Shown: positions 28,930 through 42,400, numbered from the stretch's first letter. The stretch is DNA of 58,345 nt from Phallusia fumigata (GCA_008931825.1 QXVZ01019425.1:1-58345), one strand, 5' to 3'. Made by a program: numbers and translations. Notes: generated by a model not told the origin, from the letters alone.

Positions 28930-31226
28930 TGAGCCGTTTTGCAGTTCATCCACAAATACTGCAGGTCGTATTATATGTGAAATATGCCTTGCCTATGTTT
29001 TGGCCAATGGCCAGTACAAGGCAAACTTTCAATCGGTGCAAGCAAACATATGCATCAACTCACTAAAAACTGTTTTAGGGTGTCTGAAAAGCAAAAGAAT
29101 TGATAGTTTCTTGTTTACTTTAGGCAGCAGCTTGGTGACTCGTGTTTACCCAGAGAAAGACCTTTGATCTTTGTACAAACAAGTGGGCAATCACAAAAGT
29201 GTTTTTGCAAATAAGTAAGCTGATTATTTTAGCCAAAAACATACCTTTTAAAATTTTGAATTCCAAATTAAAACAAACAATTTACAATGAAACAAAAAAC
29301 AAGCATAAGTATGTTACAAAAAGGTTAGAAAAGTTAATATATTACTTCAGTTTTAGTAAAGGCTTTTTACTTAAAAAGTTTTATTTTCATTTGACGTTTT
29401 TTGTGTTTGTGAATAGTTCTGTTGATTACACTAATCTGAAACCAATGCATTGGCCTACTCAAAATTTATTATGTTAACAAACAATTCCTCTCGGAACTCT
29501 ATCACCCTTCAGTTTTGCTAATTAGCTGCTGACAAGTTAATACCGTAGCATCACGACAGTAAACCCAAGTTTTTTTTCTGCTGACAATGCATGTTTACAT
29601 TTCTGTTTTTTTACCGTTTTATCTAATCAACTCATATTCAGTAAAACTTGAAACCCTAAGCCCTAAATAGACAAACCAAAAAATTGGAAAGAAATACAAA
29701 ACTGCTAATCATGTAATTAACTTCATCAACGATTAAAAAATTAAGCGTAAGCAAGAGCAACTGATCAATATTCACTCAATTCGACCCTGATGTCAATTGT
29801 CAATACAAGAGCCTAATGAGAAAATCAAGTAAGTTCGTTGCGATCCGTCGGATGAGAGTGAACACATGGTCCACGAGAAGTAGAACCAGACGTTAGTGGT
29901 GGGTTTTGCCTTTCTTTTTATGACATAAAACATGATTAAATTTTACTTAATGTTTGTCACTTTTTCATCCATTACCGCCAAAACTTTATTGACATTTGTT
30001 CTTCCGAATAAACTCTTTACTTAAACCAACCGCTATTTCTGAAAATTAAATTCTGCAAATGGTATAGCCATTAATCATTAAACAACAAACGAGTGCGTTT
30101 AAAATATACAGGATCGCTTGGATCGCTTGGACCGCTTGATGACGCTTCTGTCTCTGTGCCATAATTTAGTCATGGCGTGCCACTAAACGTCGGTCGTTGC
30201 ATATTACTTTTGTTTAACATCGTTTATGCGCCTTTAAAGAGCATGGTGCGCCTTTGTATTGTTTGGTGCAGCTTTATACCCCTTAATGCACCTTTACATC
30301 ACTTGGTGCACTTCCACAGATATTATTGCATATTTATATTGGTTGACGCGCCTTACAGAACTTGGTGTACCTCTATATCGTTTGGTATGCCTTTACAGAG
30401 ATTGGTGCACATTTGTACCGCTGGGTGTACCTTTGCATCGCTTGGTGCACCTTTACAAAGCTTGACGTGCCTTTGCAGAGCTTGATTTAACTTTACAGAG
30501 CTTGGTGAGCCTTATAGCTTGGGGCAGCGTCATATCGCTTTATGCATCTTTATTGTATCTAACCAATTTGGTATTGTTTGACTAATCGGTGTAGTGGGCT
30601 GTCGGTTTTAAGTCCCACTCCTCTAGGATTTCAGGCAATTAAGCGACGTTTGGGTGCGCGTCATGCCTATTTTATCGCGCGCCATCGAGCGGTACAACCG
30701 ATCCTGTATATTTTAGATGCACTAGTGGCAAGTGGCAACCAGGCAACGTGTGCTATCGCTACACCTTAAATTTAGTGAGTACCTTCTCCACTTTTGCACG
30801 TCACGCTGTTATTTAATTGTGTTTGTTTTCCAGCACATTCACTATAACTTTCCTTCTGGTTGTAAACAAGTGTATAACCGATTCCCTGATTTATTCATTA
30901 ACCCAGAGGGTCTGAAACTTCGTTTCTGGTGGCTCAAGTCAAGTCTAATTTTACATTTCAAAACCTGCTAATTTTCCCAGAGAAAGATGCTGCTAGCAAC
31001 CAACTTTAAATAGTGTATGTTTAGCTTAAACCTTGCCTTTTCTGTGACAGTGTGAATACTTTTTACTTTAATTTTTTGTTGTGTAGTTAATTATGCATTG
31101 CTTTCGTGCAAGTGATGGAAGTAAAACCTAACCAATGGGCATACAATTTTAGTTTTAAGTTATTTTGTATTTTTTTAAAGGTTGTTTTCATCTTAAATCT
31201 TGTAAGTGGGTTGTTTGCGACGTACA
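28930..31226. other. Head-to-head intergenic region between ELL and INTS2
   Basis: This 2.3 kb should hold the promoters of both divergent genes. A TGCAG acceptor on the minus strand at about 28960 suggests an ELL 5' UTR intron or trans-splice site. On the plus strand, TTTTTTTAAAG ending at 31180 is a candidate acceptor 46 nt before the INTS2 ATG. The middle is occupied by a 20-bp minisatellite (30222-30550), preceded by three 9-10 bp GATCGCTTG-like units at 30113-30140. The rest is AT-rich without recognisable coding potential. Confidence 0.5.
30222..30550 (+). repeat. Degenerate 20-bp tandem repeat (minisatellite)
   Basis: About sixteen imperfect units with 20-bp spacing and a consensus near CCTTTACAGAGCTTGGTGCA are visible. 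Examples are the units around 30300, 30370, 30390 and 30440. A few units are one to three bases shorter. The open frames across it (30177-30485 and 30259-30465) are by-products of the repeat. Confidence 0.85.
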
Positions 31227-34200
31227 ATGAGTTTTTGCATTGAACCAGATATATTTAAAATGATGTCAAACTTGGACATCCATGGTTTGTTGCAGCTGCC
31301 TGATCACAAAGTTCGGCCATTGCTTCCATCGTTGGTAAGAATGTCCCTATGTACCTCACTTGACACCAGTACTGAATGGCAGGAGAAGCGTAAGTTATTG
31401 CTGCAGCTGTTATCCGGGTTAAGTGCTGTCAATGATATCATTGCTTTATTGTCTGTGGATTTCCATGATTTGGAGGAGGATGCAAGAAAAGAACAACAAA
31501 TGAGATCAAAAATGGGTGTAGGTGCAACTGGAGAGAGCAGTTTGATATCAGGAATAAAGCAGCAAGGACTAATGCTGGAATTTGAACGAAGTGAGCCTGC
31601 CAGGCGTTTTAGAATAGTGTTATCTGAGTTGCTGCCCCACATCTTGCAAATTGAATCTCATGATATAGCTTCTTCCAGTGGTGTACAGGCTGTTTCAGAC
31701 TCTGAACTTTTTACTTGTAGTGCCTATTTTGAAGATGTGTCAGATGTGTTGTGCATTTTATGTGCTGAGCTTCCAAAATTGCTTCGTCTTCCTGTGGTTT
31801 GTGAAGCCCTGCTCTATTTGAACAAAGGAACTGAAGTAATGTGTAAACTAGTGGCCAATAACCCAGAGTCGTTTATAAGTGTGTGCAATTCTTTACTTGG
31901 GTTAGAGAATGACAAAAAGACCAACAGCGTAAATGAGCAGTTGCGAAGTACTGCACTTCAAACTTTGTGTATCATGAACCCTGACTACATGCTTACAACT
32001 AGGCACCTATGTGTGCATAACTGTAAACTACCAGACCTTGCAGTAAAATTGACACTACGTAATGAAGATGTGACTCATCAAAATTTAGAGGAATTCCATT
32101 CTGTGAGTGGCTTGGTTGCTTTTGCAAGTGGTCTGCTACTTGGAAATGATGTTAAAGTGAGGTTGTGGTTTGCAACTTATATCAGACAGAACAAGGACCC
32201 TAAGGATTGTATTCTTCGGCAGCAGTTGGTTAAAGAACTGAGAAGTATTGTAAAAAAGGCTGAGGTTTCCATTGAAAACCCACCATCAGAGTCTAATGAA
32301 CTTGTTAGTAGCCAATCCAGTAAAACCCCAGCACTGGGAAATTCGATGTATCTCTTGTTGGAGGAAAATTGCCTACGTGCTTCTGCTATTCTTAGACTAT
32401 ATTGTGCATTGAAGGCCATTGCTAGTGTCAAGTTTTCACAAGAGGAATCTGATCTAATTCTTCAGCTCATAACATGCTTTCCACCAATGACTGCATTAGG
32501 AATTCGGTTTGTCTCTATTGCGCTTGGGATGCTTTTGGCATGTCCTCTGTTAGTTGCTGAAGATCAAGAGGCTCAGGTCATCCGTTGGATCAAATGGCTT
32601 GCGAGTCACTCATCTGAGATGGAAAATGTTGGACCTGAAGGGTGTTCATTTGCTGAGCAATTGCTGCTCACTGCAATACATTTGCATGGGGATCGAAGAG
32701 CAGCTGCAGTTAGATTGGCGTGTGCCACACTTGGTATGAGGATGAAAGTCAGCAATTCTTCACTGAATAGATTAAAGCACATTTTTACTGAAGAAGTCTT
32801 CCCAACTCATGTTGTTGCTGCTCATGCCACTCAAGTTCCTGTCACTAAGAACCTGAATGATGCAATGACAGGTTATTTGCCAGTGCACTGTGTTTATCAG
32901 CTTCTCAAGACTAGAGCTTTTTCCCAAGGCAGGATATCTGTGAAAGACTGGATCTACAAGCAAATATGCTCAGCAACAAGTCCATTACATCCCCAACTGC
33001 AACCTCTTATCCAACAGTTTCTGGTTACCATAGTTACACCACTGTCAAAGGGACATCACATCAAAGAAGATGGCATTCTTAATGAGCCATTCACCGAAGA
33101 ACAAGTACTGGCAGTTTTTGGAATTTCTCTGACCAGTTCAAAGTTGGAAAAGAAACTAGACAGTTTTTCTGATGATTCTTGCACTTTGACATCAAAGCTT
33201 CTAATGTTGTACTATGTCTTGCAATATGAAGACTCGATATTAAATAACATGAAGACTCTGGCGTTGATTCAAAATCGGCCAGCTAGGTACTCTTCATCAC
33301 TTATCAACCAGATACCAGTAAAGTTATTGCTTTATAAAGCACAAAGGCAACCTAAATGCTCACAGGGTCTTTATCCTGCACTGCTTGGCTTGCTAATTAC
33401 CCATTTGCCACATTTGTGCATGGTTGATGACTGGATGCAAGACCTTGACTTCTTAACCAACTCAATACAATCAGTTTCTAAACAAGCAAATAATGGATTA
33501 GGTGGCTCAAGAAAGAGCTTTACAGCAAAACAGTTTCTACAGGGTTTAGAAAGGGTTTCTGTAAATCCAGCACCTGCTTTGATGCATTTGAAGACATTGA
33601 CACATCCAAGAGTTCCATGTGACAGCATCATCTGTTATGCTGACAGCTTTACACATGGTTTGCCTCACCTTCTCAATGACAAAGTTTCAAGAAGGGTAAG
33701 GCAAGAAGCCCAAAAGTTATGGTTTAAACTCAACTCTGTTATTCCACTTAAGCTGTGGGTTTTGACAATCTCCTCACTTCAAACTGCACATGCTGGAAAA
33801 AAGTTGCCCTCTCAGTTGGGGGTCACTTTTGAAGCATTGGTTAACAACCCACTTCTGCCCCTTAATGTGGACAGTAGGATACTGAAATGTCCTGATCTCT
33901 TGCCAATCATACTACGCATACTATCAGCCTGCTTGTCAGCGTCACACTCGCAATCAACTGCTCTTCTCAAAGCAAATCCAACCCTGGACTCTTCCAAGCC
34001 TTCTGCAAGAAGTTCCAGTCCATTAGGCTTTACACCTGTGTCAGAAAATGAAAAAGAAGAGCTTCGTATAGCATTAAACGCTGCTCAAAACAGTGCTGTG
34101 GTTCAGTTGTTAATAGAAATTTGCATGTGTCATGACAACTCAAACCCAAAGGCTGGTGAAATCAATCTGCTGACTTGTCAGAGAGAGGTTCAGTGCCTCA

Positions 34201-35154
34201 TCTGTTCTCAGTTGCATCAGATGTTTATTGCTGATCCAAATGTTGCTAAGCTGGTGCATTTCCAGGTAACTTAAATGTTAATTTGGGTTTATCAAATATT
34301 CCTAATGTTATGTTTTGTGCAAAACAAATTTACCCAATACATGATTGGCTAATAGGGTTTTTTCTAAATTAAAGGCTTTTATTTTCAGGGTTATGCAAGT
34401 GAAATGATTCCAGTGTTGGTGGCAGGAGTTCCCTCAATGCATATTTGTCTTGACTTTATTCCTGAGATGTTGCAACACACCAAGCGGTTGCAGCATTTGT
34501 TCGCCTTTGAACTCGCATCTCACATATGTTTGCAATACCCCTTGCCCAAGTCACTGGCTATTGCAAAGCTGTGCATTAATACTATTTCTACATTTATTAC
34601 AGGTTGTTATAACCTTTTTCTTTATGTCTGCTATCAAAATATATGTTAACTTGTTTGGGCCTGGATTTAATAGCTTTTAAACGTGGTTTTAAATTGCACT
34701 GTCCCTTGCTTGCAGTAACACAAGACTAAACATTTTTCTGAAAAACTGACTGTAAATTTTAGCTCATAAATTTGTAGCTTTAAACAAACTTTTACATTTG
34801 GGTAATTTCTTACCTTGTTTTTGTTTAGTGGTGCCATCCAGAAGTCAGTGTTCATTCTTTTCGAGAGCAATCACAACCTTTCCTAACTTCACCAAAGCAT
34901 TTCCTCCACTGACTAAAGACTGCATAAGTATTTTGCAGCAATTGGCAAGAATGGTTCAAGCAGAAATTCTGTCCAAATTTTCCCACATTTCAACAGTTTT
35001 TGTTGCATCACCTGATGATTGGGCTTTTGACAATGATTCCAGTTTTTGTAAAGAACTTAATTCATTCCAAAAGGGAGCAGTGGACCCTTTAATGTTGTTC
35101 TACCAAGAAACACGGAGGACTTTTTTTAAAATGGTGCAAGCAGTGCTAGACTGA
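31227..35154 (+). CDS. INTS2: Integrator complex subunit 2, 1192 aa, 3 exons
   Basis: INTS2 is a core helical-repeat subunit of Integrator, which processes snRNA 3' ends and terminates paused Pol II in the nucleus. Exons: 31227-34265, 34389-34602, 34829-35154; both junctions are in frame (phases 0 and 1). The protein aligns along its whole length with vertebrate INTS2. Recognisable blocks are LLPSLVRMSLC and LLSVDFHDLEEDARKEQQ near the N-terminus, HDLVSGL-type and LLRLYCALK segments in the middle, FLPVHCVYQLL-like and KDWIYKQICS, then EVQCLICSQLHQMFIADPN, LVHFQGY and GVPSMHICLDFIPE near the C-terminus. Human INTS2 is about 1204 aa, so this is full length. I chose the ATG at 31227; the frame opens slightly earlier but only from a GTG. 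About 85% of the coding sequence lies in one exon, which is unusual for this gene. It is divergent from ELL. Confidence 0.96.
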
Positions 35155-35348
35155 CTTTTTTTTGTGTATTGCACTAAAGCCAGTTGTTGTGTCATTGTCA
35201 AGTATTTTATTAACTTGTGCAACACCGTTTAGTCAACGAAATGTTCACAAAACAGGCCCCCGCCCAAATACCATGATCAAACAAGTACAACTACAGACCA
35301 CAAACATTTCCAAATCAAAATACAAAAAATCCTCTCCAAATACTTAAA

Positions 35349-35354
35349 AATAAA
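35349..35354 (+). terminator. Poly(A) signal AATAAA of INTS2
   Basis: A canonical AATAAA lies 195 nt after the INTS2 stop codon, in an A-rich stretch. It is the first clear signal downstream. Confidence 0.6.
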
Positions 35355-36002
35355 ACACATTTGCAGAACTCAGAAAAAGTTTTGCCACCAAGTGATTAAA
35401 ACAGGATCACATTTTCTTAACTTGAGCAGGAAGAGAATGGAAATGATACGAAAGCACAAGCCAGTATGTCTTGGTCAATATTGTGCAACAGTTCGATAAA
35501 AAGTATCTGTAGAAACTGAGATAATGCAACAAAACATTAAGTCCAATAGAAAGTTTGCATTCCGTACCAGAAGCGCAAGAAGAACGGTAAGATATTTCAC
35601 ATTTGATAAGGCATATTGCACTCCAGGCCTGTATGTTTTGACTTGCAACATCGTTGGGATCATCATTGACAAATCAAGTCGTTTTATGCAACCTGGACTG
35701 CAGGATTATTTTTTAAAATAACCTTTAGGACCTGACAAAGATTTTCAGACAAAACTCAAGGGCTGTTTAAATTCAAATTGTGTTTTACATGCTTTAAACA
35801 TTGACAGAGCTACCAACAAATTTATTCACACCAAGAATTGTTCATAGTGGAGTATCTGAATTTTCTAGAACAGGGTAGTTTCCGCTCCAGGATATAGAAC
35901 CCAACCTTAGTAATGTTGACAGACCGCAATACAAAATACTAAACAACAAAGATAAAGCAGAGATCTCTAACCAAAGGTGATTTGCATTTTAGAGTCTAAG
36001 CA

Positions 36003-36200
36003 GTTTCAGATGTTGTTTCGGCGTTGCTGCGTGTGCGAATACTGCTTGCTTGAACACAAATTACAGGGTAATGACGTTCAAACGCCGCTAGGGTTAAAAC
36101 AATATCGGTATTATATTACCCGACGCAGACGGCAGATTTGAATTCGAACTATTAAGGATTAGATCCTTCGGATTCGATATTCTATTTTGAACGTCCCTAC
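36003..36200. repeat. Degenerate dispersed repeat, also at about 51632-51790
   Basis: The segment CGGCGTTGCTGCGTGTGCGA followed by a TATCGGTATTATATTACCCG-like stretch resembles 51632-51790 (CGGCGCTGTTACGCGTGTGA, then TATCGGTTCCTATAACCCG). Near its ends are TGACGTTCAAA and TTTGAACGTCCCTA, which are imperfect inverted repeats. It may be an old MITE. The family is not recognised. Confidence 0.4.
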
Positions 36201-36428
36201 CCAAAATGTCCATCATACAGTGTTCATCCACACATGTTGGATGAGGGTTATTCAGACGATACCAGCTCACAATGGAACGAATGTTCAATAAATAATCTAG
36301 TTTTTGGAAACTGAAACCTTGGGATGAATGCAAACAAGGCAGCAAAAAGCAGCAAAAAACGGTGTTGGCCCAGCAAGCAAAGCCACAATCATTAATAGGA
36401 AAGGTCATGTCAGTACACCGGCAGTTCG

Positions 36429-39400
36429 TTAGTTGACTACGGTCATCTCTTTAACGTCTTGCTGCAGCTTGTCAATGAGGGCGTCGGTCTTCAGTTTACG
36501 TTTCCACGCAGCTTGAAAGCCCTTTGCGTTACTGTTTGGAGGCCCGCGTGGCAGACGAGCGACACCTATCGGAACGCCATCCTGGAATTTTCGGCCAAGA
36601 ACAGGACTTGAACCGGGTGTGGTCGCAGGAGAATTACCTAAGCAAAACAGTTGGTTCTTACATGTGTCGGTCTGTGAACATGTATAAAGCTTTTTTTCCC
36701 TATGGCTATCGCAAATTAGGAAAACAAAACAGTGCTTTGCATTTTGACTACCATATTTAACGAAGATGCTTTTCGGAGCAAGCAATATTTCATTAACTGA
36801 GCGTAAAAATGTTAGGTGTCAAACATACAGGTGTGGCAATACGTTTGTCGTAACCAAACCATTTTATGCTTATTCAAGCTTGGTGCGTTTTGTAAGAAAT
36901 ATTGAGCATCGTTTTAACATGACAACTTCATGTGAAACCATTTTACCTGAACACCCACTGCCCAACCCAAGATTGTCACATCAGGTACAATGCGCTTTCG
37001 TCACGTGTCAAAGCAAACGCGTGTCGCAGAAGATGGGCGACTAGTCGACCCGAACGCTAACGAACGACCGTGACCTGGTGACATGACAATAAGCCTTCGC
37101 TGTTTCGACTTCTTGCCGCGAGCCAAACCACACACCATAGTGACGTCAACAAGGCGGGTTTTTACAAGTTTGGTGGTGTAGCGGTCACAAATATTGAATC
37201 AAAAGTGAAGTCGCTGTAGCCTACTTAGCAATCTAACAGCACGGTGTAACTGAGGCGCAAACATCATAACATGAGTTAGAAATATGGAACGTCTAAGTTA
37301 GCGACAAGTTTAAAACTGGAGAGGCCGGGATTGATGAATCTCCGAATCGATTAAAACACAACGTTTGGCGTCAAAGAGGTCTTGTTCCACGTAACGGCTA
37401 CGTTAACTACACTTTGTGGGTCTCAATTGCACAGCCTGGCTTTTGTTTTTATTGCTACAAACACGTCACTACTTTCGCGCGAGTATTAACGTTCCTGAAC
37501 AAATGCGCTTTTGGTCGCGAAAAGGAGATGAGTGGTGCTACCCGACACGAAGTGCTCTAGAGTTGTTATAAGCCGGTGCTGAATGTCCCGTTCTCTTAAA
37601 CATACATGAAGCAGTTTTCTTTTAGATTTGGTATTGAACAGCGTACAGAAGATGCTGTGAGAGGACAGTTAGGCCAACAAAAAACGTGTCCACCTTTTAA
37701 CAGTCTGTTGTGTAATTGAATATTGCTGTTTTTTAAAAAAATACGTTTTGGGGGCCTGTGGGCCAACCAATGGGTGAACTGGAGTAAAAAGTTATCAGTG
37801 CACAACTTCACATACCCATCTGCCATGAGTGAAAATATAAAGTCGAATGGTGTACACTTTACCTTGTGAAGCGACGAATTGTCTTCGTCTTTGCAGCCAC
37901 GGACTTGATCCGCCTGTTGGAGTACTTCCACCCGACACCGAGTCATTGGGACTGAGCTGCAACGAACAACACCAACATAAGATTCTTTTCAGGTGACAGA
38001 AACCGCCATTTCGCCCACTTTTGCATTTTACATGTTTACTGAACGTTACTAGCTTTGTTAAAAAAAATTCGTTTTACAAAATGTGATGCCCAATTTACGA
38101 AAAATCTCAAAGATTTATAACAAGAAAAAACTTAAGGTACATGGTTTCAACATAATTTTATAAATTCGCTATCAGAACTGCCTAAGAGCAGGTAGCTAAC
38201 GCACAGTGACGTGCATGTAATAACGAAATTATCAGATATCAGGTGGTTTATACAATGCATTGCATTTCTAGATTTTTTATATGGGTAAAAGAATTTATTT
38301 TCGCGTGAATTACACCAGTCTGGTGACGCTAGCATGTGCTTGATGACAGCTATGTTGCGTCAAAAGCGTAACAATACACAAGAGTCTCGTGATGCAACGT
38401 GGCGAAAAGTTATTAAAAATGTTATTTGTCGCTTTATTGCTTTCGCTTACACAACATAACCTGCCACAAGGATAGCATTCCGTCTACGCCTTTTTGTAGA
38501 AATTGATGCTACATTGAGCAGTAAATGCCTGTTTTGAAAATCCGTGTGCAAATCGTGGGTGTTTTAGCGTTTGAAATTCCTTTGGCGTTACATCATTGTC
38601 GAAAGCGCAATCGTGTTGTGTGTAAGGGATTAGTCGCTTGAAATTATTACGAAAAGTTATTTCGATGACGCAATAAATCGTCATGGGTCAATTACTTCCT
38701 GAATGACACATACTATTTTAGTAGCCTATTTAGTGGGGATTTCCGCAAGCAAGTATCATTGATGTTCTTGAATTACAAGAGATTTAAAAGTTGTAAATTG
38801 CCTTTATCCCTTAACCTTTTCGGTTTAGGATGCTTGTTTAGAATGAATAAAACCTGAATTCCCAAATCAGTTTTGGAGAAATTTTAACCACAGACAGAAT
38901 GTTGTACCTTTTGATGGAAGTTCGGTGCGATTGCCGTTACGTTTCAAGTGTTCTTTTCGTACACTTTGGAGTAAAATTAAATGCAAGTTTCTGATATTTT
39001 GTCATAGATCTATATTTCGCAAAGTCACATAACTTTTTCCAACCACTGAGATATCAACTAGGCAAAATTTGCATGGTTTCTATATGCAAGCCTTAAATAT
39101 AAATTTCGAAGCTAAAATGTGCATAAAAGCTAAGCTCCTCGTTTAGAGGGGTTACAATATAGTGTGGATAGGGTAAACTTGATCGCAATTTTTCGTAAAG
39201 CTATACTAATTTCGCTAATTTCACCCATTGAAATATCAAATTTGTACTTTAGTGGTTAAAGATGAGAAAAAAGGTTGAATTCAACCTAAAATAACAAAAT
39301 ACTTTAAATACTTAATTTCTAGGTGACTTAATTTGTTAAACATTGATGTTTCAAACATTTAACGTGTTGGGCCCCTGTGTGTCAACCCATGGGTGAACTG

Positions 39401-42400
39401 GGGTAAAACAGCGCAAACTGCATATTATTTCCTTCTATCTAGTGTGAAAAACTGAAGAAGTTTGAACGACAATTTCTTGAGCAAAACGTGTACACAAACT
39501 CGCGTTGGAAAGAAAAAAAGGAAGAATAAAACGTAAGCGAACAAACATGCCTTTCCTAATCCTGATCTATTGAACAGCTTGAAATAGGCCCGAATACATT
39601 CGCCCGAACAACGGGCCCTAATAAGATTCATACTAAATGGAATGGTGCAATCTTAAGTATCGGCAATCCGTTATTCTCTGATAATGGTTTTTGAGCACGC
39701 CAACAAAAGGGCAACAGCTAGGTCATGGAAAGTTTAAACAAACGATTCAAAGCATTACGTAGTATTTTAAATTTAAGCTTTTTGGAAGGGTAGAACATTA
39801 TTTAACTGTTAACAACTAACACAATAGCTTCAAATTCACGTTTTTTGCATAAGCACTATTGGACTACGTTCAGTTTTGAATGAACCAGAAAAAAACAGTT
39901 TAACCCTTACCTAGGTTTAACACCTCCTACAACCTATGCAACTGCCTGTAAGCATATAAAGCAAGCGTATCGACCGCGCAAAATATATCCATCATGCACG
40001 CAAAGCATAATGAGAATGCTAACACAGCTCTAAATGCGGCTACCTTCGCTCCAGACAACCTTCTAAATCTTTCGCGCGTCACCATGCGTTTCTGCTCGGG
40101 AAAAAACGACGAAATCAGTATTTAAATGGGGCAGGATAGGTTTGTAAAAAAAAGGTTGTCCTGGATAAAGACCCTAGGCCAGACTGGCTAAATCAATTTG
40201 TGGTAGAACTGGTTAAAAAAAGAACAATTTCAAAAGTGGTTTTGAATGCCAAAAACATATATTGTTCAGGTTAATAGAAATTACACTAAATTCAATGAGT
40301 TGCCACTTACCAATGAGCTGTTGGTAATAGCTAGTGGGGATGTTGTTTTCTGGTGGTTTGCGGGTTTAGTTTGTTGTTTTCTGTTAGGAGCTGGACTGCC
40401 ACGGGGACTTGCATCAGGTGTGTTGTCTCTGCTACCTCTACGTGGAAACCACGGACTGCCTGCAAAGTAACAACAGTTTGTTGTGGTTGGTTAGGGTTCA
40501 TTTCGAGATTGGAGGGGAAGCAGTTTTGACATTCAAAATTCACCTGTGTCAATGTAGTTGATACAATGAAAAACAAATAAAGCCATGTTAGGTTTATACC
40601 TGGAAACTAAAATGTTGTGACAAACCTGATGGGGTATTGTGTGCAGAACCATTTTTGTTTTTTCTTTGCATTTTGGGGCTGTTTCGAGGGCTCTTTGAGT
40701 CTACATCAACACAAGTGAACGGTGCAAAAACATCAACATAAACAAGAGGAAGACTTAAGTAAGCAGTAAAACCTTATTACCAAAAAACTATACACAAAAA
40801 TTTTAACTAAGCAATGTTTAAGGGATAGCATTCCAATATTGTTAGCCTTTTGTGAAACAGAATGGATAAACCAACAGGTATTACTGGCTATCACAGATCA
40901 TTGAAAAAACACATAGTTACTATAGTTCCTATCAGGGCTGGTGTCTCTGCTTCCCTGTGGGCTCACGAGTGGAGACGTGCTGCACCTTCCCTTTAATCCC
41001 CCTCGTCCATTCACAAATTTCCGAGCCATCAGTGGGCTGTTTTCTCTTGAACTGTAACAAGTGGAATTTATATTTGTGCATTGTGAGAGTGTTTGAAACA
41101 GTGTCAGTGTAAGGTTTAATAAAAGGTGACAGAGAAACAGAAATCCAATAATATGATAAATTTTTAGTATGACGTAGGGCATGAATTTTTGATAAATGCC
41201 TTAAGGAAATTTTGAACTTTTGTGCCACATGTTCCAGACATGATTTCCATTATACGGCTAAGAATGTTAAAAATACTTTGGAACTAAAGCATTACTTCCA
41301 ACAATATTTATCATGAATAAGATTATGCACATGTATGCTAAGATTGATGGCAAACATAAAATATTGCAACCTAAACTGAAAGTAATATTCACCTCATACA
41401 GGAGTCTTCTGAGCTGTCATATCCCAACATATCACGGTGTTTACCTATTCCTTTCACTGCTTGTTTTCTTGGATTCCTACCTGATCCAAGCAAACTGTAC
41501 ATTTCTGGTTTGTTTTCCTCCCTGGCCAGCTTTGACAATGTCTTGTATGCATTCTGTAGTAGTTTCATACAAGGGCATTAACACATTAGACATTTAAAAA
41601 AAATATATGACTCCTTGCTTGACAGAAATTAAAAAGCGTGAAATAAGCCAATGTTGTGACTGCGAAACATGCTTGAACATTTGTTACCTGTGCAGCATCG
41701 GTGCTTTCAAATTCAATAACAACACAGGTGTGGGTTCCCAACTCTGGGTGTTTAGTTGTATGATTACGAAGGTCAGCAGGTACCTCCTTGTTTGGTTGGA
41801 TAATTCGGACAGTTGTCAGCTCACCAAAGCTTTTGAACTGTTCAGAAACCTGCAAAAAAGCAGACACAGTCGAGAGTTCAACAGCAATTCTGGCATATCT
41901 CCAACTGTAGTTTTGAATCAAAAGATGTTCTATCCCAAATATCAGCATTTGAATGCTTATGTTGCTACCTTCAACTAAAATATCTATATATCTTGTGCAG
42001 AATTCTGTTAGATAGGATAGGAATAGCCTAGTAGGATGCAGAATAGATAGAAACACTGAATGCTAACATATAAAGTGAGACCATTTCACAATGCCTAAAC
42101 AAAATATAAAACCATTTTTACAATGATTTCACATAGTTACCCTGGTAACATACCACTTTCCACATTTAATTGCCATCATCCACATAATTAAATCAAAAGT
42201 TTCCTAAAAACTGGTACTGTTTACATCTTCCTGCCAGTTACACATAATTAAGGTGGACAAGTTACCTTTTATCAATGGAAGCTTACATAATTGTAATATC
42301 TGGTAATTATAAGCGGCATTTTAAGTGGTTTAGCCAACGTGTAAAAGTGGATGTGATGGAATTATCAGGACATCACTTGTGATCACTTACCCCCTCTATT

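Larger units (their letters stand above)
35155..36428. other. Intergenic region between the convergent INTS2 and LARP6 genes
   Basis: It contains the INTS2 3' UTR with its poly(A) signal and, on the other strand, the LARP6 3' UTR. A degenerate dispersed repeat (36003-36200) is the only other structure I see. The short open frames here look random. Confidence 0.5.

Noticed and set aside
28744-28953. ELL start at the GTG at 28953
   Set aside because: The frame opens from a GTG; the first in-frame ATG at 28929 aligns with the conserved family N-terminus (MA..LKE).
31206-31226. INTS2 start at the GTG at 31206
   Set aside because: Not an ATG; the in-frame ATG at 31227 is the natural start.
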